Under the pieces are notes generated by a model that was not told the DNA's origin, did not search any database, and worked only from the letters and a program-made list of their open reading frames with translations. From Malus domestica (lineage: Eukaryota > Streptophyta > Magnoliopsida > Rosales > Rosaceae): a DNA stretch of 64,000 nucleotides. How positions within the stretch are numbered: the first letter of the stretch is position 1; each line of letters begins with the position of its first letter. A program made the position numbers and the translations under genes. Of this stretch, positions 30,671 through 43,550 are shown in pieces. The DNA lies in assembly GCF_042453785.1 (NCBI RefSeq), contig NC_091663.1, forward strand, positions 34,646,001-34,710,000, written 5' to 3'.

Positions 30671-33600
30671 ATGACAGATGAGAATTGCAAGAAAAGCAAG
30701 GTTTGATAAATTGCCATCACTTTTCCAATTTTTTTTCTGCATTTTTGTTCTGAGATTGCTGACTTTTTTTGTGCTATTTTCTGAAGCTTTCATGGCCCAA
30801 GACACTGGTTAAAAAATGGTTCAACATCAAGAGCAAAGCCGAGGACTTCGATGCAGACGACGCCGTTTATGGAGGTCATTGTCACATACATGCATTGATT
30901 TGGACTCTATAAAAAATTTGGACTTTCTGATTTGGGAATCCTGGATTTTAATCAGGATACAAAAAATGGGATTTCTCTGCATTTTTAGATTCTTCTATGC
31001 TCGAACACTCTTGCATTGCTCTAATCTGCATCACTGCAATTTTGGGTACAAAAAATTTCAGATATTAATGGACTCTGCAGCTTCAAGATCTGCCATTTGT
31101 TTTCTTCCTCTTTTTCTGAAACAATTTCTTTTAACTATTATTAATATTAATATTTTCTTCATTTATTTTGTAACTTGAAAATTGTTCTTATTGTTTTGTT
31201 TTTGTTTTCTTGTGGTGATTTTTGAATCATCTGAATGTATCAACAGTGGAAAAAGCTCAGCTTTAACAACTTTATGGGGCTATCTTTTTCAGGTGGTGAT
31301 GGAGAGTGGAGGAGCAACTATTCAGAGAGGGAGGCATGCACAACCAAGAAAAGTAAAACAGGTTCAGTTTTTGCTTTGGACCACAAAATTCTTAACATAA
31401 GAAAACAATCATATTTTTTGTTTAGAATCTCCTAATTTTATGGCCAGTTCTCTAATTTTTTACTAATCCCCTCTTAAACCCCAATTAAATCCACAGAAAG
31501 GTTGAGCAAGAGGCATTCGGATAGAATCCGGCGGGGTAAGATTGATATGGAAGCATCACAAGTTACTGATGTACATAATTATAGGTATGAAATGAAACTA
31601 GAATTGTCATGTAATTAAGCACTTCTTCTTTGTGGATGAATAGATAATCCAAAATTTTCGGGCTAGGTTTTCTCCGTTTGTAATATGTATTGGTGTTCAA
31701 TGTGGGCACAGGATCTTTGTAGCTACATGGAATGTGGCTGGAAAATCTCCTCCGAGTTGCTTGAATCTCGAAGATTGGCTTCATACATCTCTTCCTGCTG
31801 ATATTTATGTTCTTGGGTATGTTCTTGCATACATAGATATGTTCTCTCTAATCTGTGCAAAGTTTTTGTGTGGTAATATAATCCTCATCAATCCTTTTGG
31901 TTTCCAGGTTTCAAGAAATAGTTCCTTTGAATGCTGGCAATGTTTTAGGCACTGAAGACATCGGGCCAGCTAAAAAGTGGCTAGCTCTTATAAGGAAGAC
32001 TCTAAATAATCTTCCTGGAACAAGCGGTGCTTGCCATACACCTTCACCAGTTTCTGATCCGATAGTAGAATTAGACGCGGACTTTGAGGGATCAACTAGG
32101 CAGAAGGCTTCCTCTTTCTTTCACCGCAGGTCCTTCCAATCCTTGAGCCGCAGCATGAGAATGGACAATGACATGTCAATGCCACAACCCAGACATGATA
32201 GGCGATTCAGCGTTTGTGATCAGGTTATGTTTGGACACAGACCAAGTGATTATGATCCCAATTACAGATGGGGTTCCTCTGATGATGAGAATGTACCTGG
32301 TGATTCACCTGTTGTGACACATTATTCACCAATGTCCAACAGTGGGTCTTTCTCAATGGAGGATAGAGATAGACAGCTAGGCCACTCGAGATACTGCTTA
32401 GTTGCCAGCAAACAAATGGTTGGTATATTTTTGACAGTGTGGGTAAAAAGTGATCTGCGAGATGATGTTCGCAATTTGAAAGTGTCTTGTGTTGGAAGAG
32501 GATTAATGGGCTATCTCGGAAATAAGGTACAATAGTTTCCTATGGTATATATGTTGAATTTCTAGTAGACGCAGCAATTTCATTCTCTTGAATTTTCCAG
32601 GGTTCAATTTCCATTAGCATGTCTTTGCATCAAACAAGCTTTTGCTTCATCTGTACTCACCTGACCTCGGGGCAGAAGGAAGGAGATGAACTTCGTAGGA
32701 ATTCCGATGTCATGGAGATCCTTAGAAAGACAAGGTTTCCTTGGGTTCATGGCATGGGAGATGAAAACTCTCCTCAGACTATACTAGAGCATGAGTAAGT
32801 CCCCCTTTTGTCGAACTTCTTTATGCATTAAGTCTTGCTGTTCTTTCTCTTTGAAGTTGATAATTTTTAAGAAACTAGCCTTAGAGTGATTAAGTTCAAA
32901 TATTACTTTCCATGTGCAGTCGAATTATTTGGCTTGGGGATTTGAATTATCGCATTGCCCTTTCTTACCGCTCTGCTAAAGCTCTTGTTGAGATGCGCAA
33001 CTGGAGGGCATTGTTAGAGAATGACCAGGTATGCTACCTATTCCACTACAAGCATTGTGCTTTTCTTTCAAATGTGTTAGTCTTGTGTACCCCCATGGGG
33101 CCAAAAAGAAAAGGAAAGAAAAAAAAGAGTTGTGGTCTTTTTTGACTTGCTTTCGAATGGCTTGTATCTGAAATTTTGATGGTTTATACTCTCAGCTACG
33201 AATAGAGCAAAGAAGAGGACGCGTCTTTGAGGGTTGGAATGAAGGGAGGATATATTTCCCTCCAACTTACAAGTATTTAAATAATTCAGATCGGTATGCA
33301 GGTGATGACAGGCACACCAAGGAGAAGCGAAGAACTCCAGCATGGTAATAACAAATCTTGTAGAGAAATTCTTTTCAAGAGTAATTAAACATTGAAAAGT
33401 TATCAGGCATTTAGTAAAGCATTTCGTTTTTGTACATTTATGAAAATCTAAACCTGCTATCTACATGTGAAGGTGTGATCGTATATTATGGTACGGAAGA
33501 GGCCTCCATCAATTATCTTATGTTCGTGGTGAGTCGAGATTCTCAGATCATAGGCCAGTCTACGGCGTATTCCTGGCAGAGGTTGAGTCCATTAACCGTA

Positions 33601-33698
33601 GCCGAATAAAAAAAAGCATGAGTTGTTCCAGTTCCCGAATCGAGGTAGAGGAGCTGTTGCCACACTCCCATGCATACACCGGCCTTAATTTCTATTGA
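30671..33698 (+). CDS. Type I inositol polyphosphate 5-phosphatase
   Basis: Ten exons: 30671-30700, 30787-30874, 31293-31361, 31497-31584, 31712-31816, 31908-32526, 32601-32794, 32920-33028, 33196-33344 and 33473-33698. All are GT-AG and in phase, giving 548 residues. The enzyme removes the 5-phosphate from inositol phosphates or phosphoinositides and so dampens IP3/PI(4,5)P2 signalling. Domain marks: N-terminal '[20 protein letters not shown]' typical of plant type I enzymes; '[13 protein letters not shown]'; '[18 protein letters not shown]'; a long Ser-rich plant insert in exon 6; then '[20 protein letters not shown]', 'WLGDLNYRI' and '[14 protein letters not shown]...FSDHRPVYG', the catalytic signatures. 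No WD40 part, which separates it from type II. Length and motifs are complete, so probably functional. I cannot assign the exact paralogue. Confidence 0.94.
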
Positions 33699-36600
33699 AG
33701 GGTGGCCTTTCCTGTCTGATAATTCACTGTCCACATGCTCAGCTCAGGACAACTGAATCAGAATTTACTGCCACTTTTACATAAGGTAACATTCTATGAT
33801 CTGGTTTCCTTGCGTCTTTTCACACGTCTCTATATAATCGAATTAATTTTCAACGGTCTGCAAACAGGAATTCCTACAAACACAAAGTGTCATTACCGAA
33901 ACACAAAATTTTCAGGAGTTTCAACTCTGTTTCACCTCCTCAATCATTCAGGTAACTTTGGCCATCTTCCCTCATTTTAAACAATCCCTCGTCATGATTT
34001 CCGATAACACAAGCAAAGGGTTTTCTTTACCACTCAAAAAAATGTTGTTGTCGTGAAAAAGATCGAATCTTTATGCCAAGAACCCTTCCTTTAGTCCTCA
34101 GTTGCCTTCCAGTCATGCATTGATGAAAAGATCGAACATGTACTGCGCATATACTTTCGTAAGCATGGGCATAAAACCCGTCTTCTTTCCCGGTTAAAGT
34201 TGTATTGCTGAGAAGATCTCTGTCTTGTTCTGGTTTCTTATCAGTTGAAAATTTTTTGGTCCCCCAAATTGCAAGTGGGCACAATCCAGAAGACACTGTT
34301 TTGCCCACAATCCAAAAGAAGGTTGGCCTCTCACTTTCTTTCCTTTTTCACATTTTTTGGCTGCCATTTCATACATTCTTCTTTGTCTAATTCTCCTCAT
34401 ACTTTTCCTCATCACACACACACACGGAGAGCAGGCAGGTACAAATTTAGGGTGATTTTGTTGACACCTACTAAGTAACCCCACACGTTTGCAGGTTTCA
34501 GTTCTTTTCATCCCCAAATTTCTCAATTGGCAAGTTTGGAAGTTTCTGGATTTGAGTGATCTTGGTAATCAGGTAAGATTATGGAAATTGAATGTTGGTT
34601 TTGACTTTATAAAATTGTTGGTTATTCAGCAGGAACGTCACTGAAGCAGTATCTTAAGTTAATCATAGACTTTTTAAGTTAGAAATTAATAAATACGCAT
34701 GGTAGTGCGTGATTAACGTAAAATATTACTACAGTAACATTTTCGGTACATGTAAGTTTATCTCGTAAAAGAGTTAGAAAACATTCATAAGATAAGAATC
34801 TTTACTAACTACTTTGTGATTTTTTTTTTGTAGGAATAGCTGACCAAGTTTCGGAGGCGCCAAGTTAGTTTGACATCAAATTTGTTGACAAATCTTTTTG
34901 AATAAAAAAATAAGATAAAATCATGAAGTTATCAGTGGAAAAAAGTAGAGGAGAAAATCATTAGTGTAAAGCTTAATTTTTTAATATATTTTGTTTGTAC
35001 TGGATAAAGCAAAAAGAAGTGGGAGATGTGATGGATACTCAATACTTGTGAATAAAATGGAAGAAATTGACATCTTCTGTTTGCTTTAAAAAAAAAAGGG
35101 TTTTTTTTAGTCAAAAATATTTTTGAAATTGTCATAATTTCTTTGATCTTTGAGATTGAAGATTTATAAAAGTGATCTTTTAGTTTGTCTATTGTTAATC
35201 ATTTTGACCCTTTTATGAAAAAATCTCTGTTAAATTGATGATATTTTTGTTCAATCAACCTTTTCACTTGTTTTTCCATGTAACGGAGATTTTCATAGAA
35301 AAATCAAAATAATTGACGGTAGATAAATTTCGGGACTACTTGTATTGATTTTTAATATTCATGAGCAAGATGAAGAGTTATGCTAATCTTAAAAACCATT
35401 TTGGCTAAAACCCTAAGTTTCTTTTTCTGTTGCTTGCTTCTAATCTAATGTTTTGCCTACACAAATGAACAAATAATTTTAAATTTTTTCTCTTTTTTTT
35501 TCACCAATCTTTAGGGTCATATGGTTGCACCAGAATAGGTAAAAACAAATTGATTCGTGAGGGCAACTCGTAACCTACAATATCCTCAAGTCTTCTCCAT
35601 GCAATCAAGGACAATGTTGCCTCCAAGCTGGAAAGCAACTTAGATGACACAGCTACATTATTTTTGTCGTATTTTGTGTAAATAATATAAAGTTGTATGG
35701 ACAAATATTTATACATATTCATATCATTGACAAGGAATGTCTTGGTAATGATGTACCTATGTCATGAAATTTTTCTTATCTAGTTGGTAAAAAATGAATG
35801 ATCTAGTGTCAACTATGTTTATTCGATTAGAATTATAATATTGTTTGACTCGTTAAATATAAGGAGTCGTAGAACTTGATCTTTAAATCACAGCCTCATT
35901 GTGAAAAATAACTCATTAAACTCACAAAAAACAAAAAATTCCGATCCATATGTCAAATTGTAATTTGAAAAAAAAAAACCAAGAAGTAAAAATCGAATAA
36001 ATTAATAGGACATGAAAACCCCCCACAACTTGAAGTGCCAATACAAAGAAAAGTAGGAAGTAATTGTACTTATGGTAGAGTCTGGTAGATCAGAATTCAG
36101 ACTTGTGTGTGCAGAGTTGGTGCAATTTATTGACCAACAACAACCCATTTTTGTACATACACGTTTTTATAATACAAATTAAATTTCCGGAAGTATAGAA
36201 ATTAAATTCCAACAAATCAAAACAAAAACAACCAAATCTCATTCAACATCATGTGAGCTAAAGTTTTTACTCACCCTGTCAATTTATTTTGAGTCAAAAA
36301 TGATTTTATTTTTATTTTTTATGATGCGCTTCATGAATTTTTTTGTAAAACGTAAATGTTCTCTTTAATTGTCGATATATCATCTATAGATTTAACCTAA
36401 ACGACTACATTGGTATTCTTTGTTGTATGTGTATGGACTATGGAGGAATATCATGGCATGGGAATAGGATGATTAACACTCACTTTTTTCCGTTAATATG
36501 AGATTAGAAGGTGGCTTTATCATATCAGTCGACTACTTCGAGGGCTAAAAAACTCAATAGTCATTTTAGCCTTTTCCTGAGCATTATCGTATGATTCATC

Positions 36601-39600
36601 AGCGTTAGCAATTAAACCTAAGACATGTTATGTGTAATACGAGTTTAGAATTCGTTTTCATAAATATATGAATTTCAAAAAAAAAAGAAAGAAATAAATT
36701 AGTAGGTACTTGTCAATTCCCAAATAAAAGTAAAAATAAAAATTAATTAATTAATTAATACTAGTGACCACTACTACGAGTCCTAGAAGTGCCATTTTCT
36801 CACATAAAACTTTGTTACAGTGTTGAAAGTGTGCTCCATTTTTACCGAAAGGTTAAAAAGGTCAAAATTTAACTGAAATCCACGCGCTTGAAAACGGCCT
36901 TTGTTCCCAAACACTAAGACCCGTCTCCGTCTCACTGGATGTGTTCCAGGTAAACCTACTTACCTTTCTTCTGTCACTCGCTCAATGTGCACGTGCTGCA
37001 CACTGTCAATTTGGTTTTAGGCTTGTGTCATTTTCCCATTTTGCCCTCTCGATTTTCAGTTTTTGTTGTTAATCTTCCTTGGTTCTTTAAAAGTGTGCAA
37101 AACTTATCTTCAGTTTTCAATTATCATACATTTTGTTAGTTTTCCACCAATAAAAACGAATGGAAATCATCTTTAATTCGACGAAAAATTGGACATATTT
37201 GACAATTCAAGATAATTGTAACATTTTAAAAAAGTCAGATGACTTAAAATTGAATTCAAAGTTGTCGATATGAGTTAGATTAGTTAGATAAAAATTGTGT
37301 GTGATTATCTGTCACTAAAGTTTACTTATAATATCAACTTATAAAAGATAGAACTAAAAGCTCAAGTGACTATCAAAATACAAACTTAATTAAGTTGCGA
37401 TAAATACTTATAAACGGTGAAGAAAGTTGAGGTTCCATTATAAAATCAATTAGTAATATGGAAAATAGTTCAACCTCTTATAAACCCTTGCATGGTTTGG
37501 TCACTCACTATTGGTACTTTATCCTCATAATCTCACAAACGGCATTTTGATTACGTGGTTGGTCGGGTCATTGTACAAAGGAATGAAATAGTTAAGTATC
37601 ATTCTACCTACTTATGTAAAACGAGAAATGCTAAGGATACTCTTAAATTGAGATTTTTTATAAATTCTTTGTTACCTCACAGTTTAATATTAATTTTCGT
37701 ACAAATATTACAAAATATTGTATAAAAAATATAAGATGACAAAAAATCCATACAAAGTTCCACTATTAATAGAGTCACTGTATCACTTCTCATGATGGTC
37801 AAGCTACCCCATTATTGGGGAGCTCCATCTCCAAGATGATTACCAAGCACATTTACAGGAAGCTGGAGTGGGGAATGTAAAAGGGAGTTGATCGAGGTGA
37901 CAAAATTGTGGCCTACAAATTCTGCCATGTGGCAACTGAGAGTCCCACAGGATTTGTCGACTTGGACACATCATTCAAGTCATGGAGATTCCCTGCTTCC
38001 TGTTATGATTCTTTTTCACTTTTTTTCTTTTCCTTCTGGCTGCTGTTCTACATCTACTTTTTAAAGTATACAGTAAAAATAATAAGGTAATGAGTTAAAA
38101 AATAACAAATATTACATGCACTATTTGTTGGAATATTGTTTTTTTAATAGAAGATGACTTTTTGTTGGAATATTCAATATTGTTTTTTATTATGAAACAT
38201 GAGTTGGAGAATACAATGTTTCTTTGTTGGGAATGAGTTCAGTAGTTGCGACTTATAGTTTACTACATATAAAAATTTTATTTTGTACATTTGACGAGTT
38301 ATTTCTGTATATGTTTGCATGCATTGTACTCTTGTACTCGAATTTAAATATTCTTCAGATTTATGTGTCTGGAATCGATGAACTAAAGAATTCGGACCAC
38401 TTAATTTAAATTATATCACCTTCATTAGCTCATATCACTGACCAAATTCACACAAAATCAAACCTTTGAACAACCCGAATCTCTTTCTCTCTTAAACGGC
38501 CCAAATTTTCTAATCCATTGAAACCGAACACAGAGATTTAGAGAAAATCTGAATTCCTGCCTTGTACCTTAGCGGGAATGAGTCAAGCATTGTTTTTTTT
38601 CTCCAAGGAACTATTGGCGCATGTGCATCACTGTAGGCTACTACTCAGTAATTTGTACATCTACAGAGAGTTCATTCATATCAAAAGAAAGAAAAGAAAC
38701 AGCAGAGTTCAAGTGTTGCACAAATCTCAATGAATGCTTAACTTCCAAGACAAAGTTGAGCATAAGCTGCACGCATCAGCAATGCAGTGCATGGCCAGTG
38801 AGGCAAGGAATTTACTTTGATCAACTTTTTAAGTTTGGCTTCCTGGTTCTCAGTTTTGGCCAGGATTTCTGCTTTTGGATTAATGAAGGTGCTTAGAGTT
38901 ATTTTGGTAATAAGATTGTGATACAAGCGATATTCTACTTTCAAAACTACAAAAAATAAGATTCAAATTTAGTTGTAGTGAAGAACCCACTATTCTAACT
39001 AACTTGAATAAGCTAATGTCTGAATTTTGACACTAAACTTAACCTAATGAGCTTTAGTAGAAGTGATTAATAGTAAAGAGGGGACTGGGGAGGCAGAAAA
39101 TCCAAGTGGGGTTGAGGGAGTGACACATTTGGTTTCTGTTTTATGAAGCAAACATAATTATATTGCTTTTAAAGGACATAGAGTCGTCTAAGACACCGCC
39201 AAACCCTAGACGGGTTTTAAGGAAGACAAAAGAGGAAAAGTGCCCTTCCTACACAACCATACTACGTACGTACATCCTGATCTCTGTCTATGCTTCCTTT
39301 TTATCAGTTCTATTTTTTTTTAAATTTAATTTCCCCTCCCTCCTTAACAATTAATTAACTGGTCGAGTTGATTAAACACTTTTGTTTTGTGTTGGGTTTT
39401 GGTATTTAGGGTCCTGTTAATTTCCAAGCGATAGTGACTGGTCGGGCGTTAGGTCACAAAATCTTGCGTTCAGGTCTCAGATCTTGCACGTCTAAGGGTT
39501 ACAGAGTCGGAATAGTGAGATTAATAGTACTATAAGCACTCAGTTGTTACATATTTGCTTCCAATAACTAATTTGCTTCCAGTTACTAATTGTTCTCTAA

Positions 39601-39862
39601 ATTTGTCTTTGTTATTTATATTGCTCTTCAAAATTAGTTGATGACTTTATGGTAATTCACTGCAAAGTACGATGGAGCAAGTGCAAACCCAACAACAACG
39701 TCCAGATCTCTTTATACCTGGCGTGACATGGTGGTGCATATGCATGACTTGTCCAAGGAACTGTATCTAATCCTCATTGGTTGCTTTAAACAGACAACTC
39801 TCACGTCAGCCTTGGAAGTCACCGGAGCACCGGTACGGATCAGTCTCTCGGGCGTGGAAGAG
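33699..39862. other. Long gene-free AT-rich region
   Basis: The first few hundred bases probably include the phosphatase 3' UTR. Beyond that I see no open frame with a known motif and no clear splice-linked exons. It contains poly(A)/poly(T) runs, an ATTA repeat (36745-36762) and fold-back-like AT-rich stretches (35090-35340), but no boundaries I can defend. Confidence 0.5.
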
Positions 39863-40030
39863 GAGAATTTTTTCATTGTGACGGAAACATGAATGGTACA
39901 CCATGTGTTTTTGTATAAGTGATGGGAAATTGTATTTTTTAAGTTACTAACTTTTTAGCACACATATTCCACCATTGATACGGTGACACATGGTGTACCA
40001 TTCCATGTTCCAGTCACAATGAAAAATCTC
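39863..40030. mobile_element. MITE with inverted repeats, 168 bp
   Basis: Left end GAGAATTTTTTCATTGTGAC; right end, reversed, GAGATTTTTCATTGTGAC. The arms run about 60-70 bp including 'AATGGTACACCATGTG'. Flanks CGTGGAAGA and CGTGGGTGA could be a decayed 9-bp duplication. Related copies lie at 29848-30018 and 63903-64000. Confidence 0.78.
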
Positions 40031-40742
40031 TCGTGGGTGAGACATATCTGATGTGGCAGTGGCACCTTGGCATGTGATCTGCATAGCATGAAATGGTTGT
40101 TTTGGTAGCTATAACTAGACTCCGGTAGTGGTAGATGAAAGCGGGGCCCCAAAATTTGGAGAAACTTTTCAAAGCACCCGATATTGAAGCGATCATTACT
40201 CTACATGTCATAAAATAAATAAAGAAACACTAAAAAATATATCATTTTCATCAATTATAGTATAATATATAGAGGATCGCTTGAATGCCCAATACTTCAA
40301 AAAATCTCTTTAAAATTCGAGTTCATAATTCATATAAGGATTTAGGGTTTGGATATTCTATCGGTGCAATATTTTTCTATTAAATATTCTTTCTATTGGA
40401 TATTATATTGGTCTAGAGCCAGAGGTGGAATATTTTTACGTTTCAGATTTGTCAAAACCATTACCCTATTCAAATTAATTACCATGCTAGAGAATGCTAA
40501 GGAGGAGAGTCTCTCAAATGGGACTCTCGATAGACTTTCTACTGCCTCAGAATTGATATTAAACTGTTAGGTGGTAAATAATTCATAAAGAATCTCACTT
40601 TGAAGGAGTCTTCTTAACATTTCTGTTACCAGCTACATGGTTGCTTGTGTTATATATATACCCCAATATCTTAAAAGCATCATAAGGAGTACTAGTAGTA
40701 ATTATGATACCCAACTATATATATTTTCTGCATCTGCATGAT

Positions 40743-40764
40743 ATGTGTGTGTGTGTGTGTGTGT
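40743..40764. repeat. TG microsatellite
   Basis: Uninterrupted run of about eleven GT/TG units. Confidence 0.9.
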
Positions 40765-41007
40765 ATCATTGTAATTTCAGTGTTTTGTCACGATCACTAT
40801 GCCGGCTGCAATGCAACAACAGATTCGATCATTTACTTAGTAGCTCATGCAGCTGCAGCTTGTGGTCCTAGGTAGCTTTCATTCTTCCTTTATACGTACA
40901 AATCTAAATGATGACTTTGTATATGTATGTTGCACATGACCAATCAGCACCCTTATCTGAAACCACATTTGTATCACTTTAAACAGTATCAGATTCAAGA
41001 GTGGCAA

Positions 41008-41385
41008 AAAATGCATGCTAGCTAGCTATACTTCTTCCCTTTTGCCTTTCTGAAAGGGTTTCAAAAAAATAAAAAAAAATGACAATAGTTCCCTCCTTCT
41101 CATAAACGAGGAAAGTCTTCTTTCTCCATTGACGTTGCAACATTTCACTATACAAATGTCATGGTCTAGTTCTCATTCCCCACTACACATTGCAGCATTT
41201 CACTATACTAAAAAGTGCATGCTAGCTACATCTTCCTTTTTGCTTTTCTCAAGGGGCTTCAGAAAAATTTAAATAACAATACTCCCCTTCTCATAAATGA
41301 GGAAAGTCTTCTTTCTTCATTAACGATGTAACATTTTACTATACAAATGTCATAATCGAGTTCTTATTTCCCACTAATAGGTCTT
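41008..41385. repeat. Tandem duplication, two copies of about 190 bp
   Basis: Copy 1 (41008-41195) and copy 2 (41212-41385) share in order 'GCATGCTAGCTA', 'CTTTTTGCTTTTCTCAAGGG'-like text, 'TTCTCATAAA(C/T)GAGGAAAGTC' and 'CACTATACAAATGTCAT'-like text. Confidence 0.8.
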
Positions 41386-41529
41386 CAAATAGAATGATTT
41401 TCTTTTAAATAATCTTTAGATAATGATAAAGAAAATAAACAATTATAATTTCAACATTGGTACGACATAATGATGTAAAATTAGAGAAAATGAACTTTTC
41501 TCCTTACAAGGAGGGGACCTTTTTAAAAT

Positions 41530-41682
41530 GAAAACTAATGAAAATGACTTGAAAACTTTGAGTTTTAACGATAAGAACAAAATAAAGGGTAAAGTGAATA
41601 GTACCATGATTGATTTTTTTAGTATAAAAATGTTGTTTTTTGTTAAAATAAACAGTACCGGAAGTTTTTCGTTAAAGTTCCA
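41530..41682. mobile_element. Short MITE-like element
   Basis: About 153 bp between two copies of TTTTTAAAAT (41520-41529 and 41683-41692). It contains 'GGTAAAGTGAATAGTACC' and 'AACAGTACCGGAAGTTTTTC'. The ends GAAAACTAATGAAAA and, reversed, TGGAACTTTAACGAAAAA are only weakly alike. The AT-rich duplication could be chance, so confidence is moderate. Confidence 0.55.
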
Positions 41683-42461
41683 TTTTTAAAATGAAGCATT
41701 TCTAGGCGATAGGTTTGTCCAAGAAATTCTGACAATATTTGCCGCACGCTTGAAGTTGAAGATGGCACGAGGGCATGATCTAAGCATGAGTTTTTTTCTA
41801 CAAATTCCCACTCAGTCAAAGTTGTGACCTCAAAACCCTACTCATCCCACGCTCATCAAACTATTGGTTTATAATTACAATGTACATTAAAAAAATCCAC
41901 TTTCCCTACTTTTCGAAAACCTAAAACCCCTAGAAACCCTAAAACCGATGAATATTGTGAACAACTTCAAGAATCAAGACAGCAAAATGCCAAAACACAA
42001 TGAGAGGATCGATTCAGAATAATAAGGTGTGTGACGCACTAAATCCTAAACCCTAATCTGCATTTGTTCACCCTCTAGATTCGCCCTAGGTCTGGTAGGT
42101 AGGTCGGAAATTTAATTGAACATGAAATTGGAGATAGTGAGCGTGTTACTACTAGTTACCGCTAGTAGATGATATTTAAGTGATGGAGATTGTGCTATTT
42201 GACTTCTAAACAAAAAATTGTTCCACTGCGTGGGAGTGACTCAACTAAGATTCTTTCTTTGCTTTAAAGTCAAGAATTTTGCTTATGTAGAGAAATAAAT
42301 CACAATATGGAAATGGTGAATTAAAGTCTTGACACAAAGAGTTCAAGCTATGATTCAAAGAGAAAGAAAAATTGCTTATAGCTTTGTATTAAAATGACAA
42401 TAATGAGAGAACTTGTATCGAAAGGACAATAGTAAGAGATATCTTGTATCGAAATGACAAT

Positions 42462-42968
42462 TGTTTGTACCATACTTGACCAATTCTGAAACTACTGAGC
42501 ACCGGTCAACGTTATACCGTCAAGGATCCAGAAGAGTTTTCCTCCAACCAGGAGGCCAATCACACGTGTCGACATCAGAAGCCAATTATAGCACGTCACG
42601 TGTCAACATCAGAAGTCAATCACAACACGACACGTGTCAATATCAGAACAAAGCTAGAAACTCTCTTCTATAAAAGGAGATCATTCTCCCACAATATTTC
42701 CTAATGTTATTTGTACTAAATCATTCACTAGTACTCACTAAAGGAGAGCTTGAACCTATGTACTTGTGTAAACCCTTCACAATTAATGAGAACTCCTCTA
42801 CTCCGTGTACGTAGCTAATCTGGGTGAACCACGTACATCTTGTGTTTGCTTCCCTGTCTCTATCCATTTACATATTTATCCACACTAGCGACCGGAGCGA
42901 TCCAGCGAATGTCACAAACTTGACACTTTCTGTTGTACCAAAGTCCTCACTAATTTTGTGCATCAACA
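42462..42968 (+). mobile_element. Solo LTR, 507 bp
   Basis: Starts TGTTTGTACCATACTTGACC and ends TTTTGTGCATCAACA. It is flanked by ACAAT at 42457-42461 and 42969-42973. No internal region or second LTR is present, so the element was lost by LTR-LTR recombination. It has a TATA-like CTATAAAAGG (42671-42680). About 60-160 bases upstream lie three tandem units of about 33 bp, each holding CACGTGTC. The family was not identified; its style fits Ty3 elements. Confidence 0.88.
42550..42650 (+). promoter_or_regulatory. Triplicated G-box-containing repeat in the solo LTR
   Basis: Three units of the form 'CCAATCACACGTGTCGACAT', each followed by CAGAAG or CAGAAC, lie upstream of the LTR TATA box. CACGTG with flanking ACGTGTC is the core recognised by plant bZIP/bHLH factors (ABRE/G-box). 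Function here is inference. Confidence 0.6.
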
Positions 42969-43285
42969 ACAATAATAGTTTAAAGAGAGAACTTGTATTT
43001 GAAATGTTAGTAGCTATTAAAAAAGAGAGATTTAAAGAGGAATACTTGTAAAGACAACAAAACTATGATAAATTGAAAGAGTGATTTGACTTTCATTGAA
43101 AGAAATGAAAGAGCTTGCAATATTAAATTAAGCTTTCAAACGAAAATGAGTTCTGAAATTAAAGGTTTCCTACGTTGGTTTTCTAGAGAAATATTTGTTT
43201 GATTGTTTTGAGTGTCTCCAACTTCATGCACTGACTTTCTTTATATAGAGATCAAAACCATAGTGGCAAAACAAGGCCACTTGCT

Positions 43286-43550
43286 GGTTATATAATTAAA
43301 ACACAAAACAAGGAGTTGGCTGACTTGATCATGAAGCGATAGTCATTGGAGACCAAGCGGTGATTATATAATTAAAACACAAAACAAGGAGTGTTGGCTG
43401 ACCTAATCATGAAGCGATAGCCATTGGAGACCAAGCGGTGGTTATATAATTAAAACACAAAACAAGGAGTTCGATGACCTGATCATGAAGCGATAGCCAT
43501 TGGAAACCAAGTGGAGAGGATAGTCATTGGAGACCAAGCAAGGAGGATGA
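43286..43550. repeat. Tandem repeat, about 77-bp unit, three copies plus partial
   Basis: Units contain 'TTATATAATTAAAACACAAA', 'ACAAGGAGT', 'CTGACCTAATCATGAAGCGA' and 'ATTGGAGACCAAGCGG'. Copies start near 43286, 43362 and 43440; the array ends with a partial 'ATTGGAGACCAAGC'. Confidence 0.88.
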
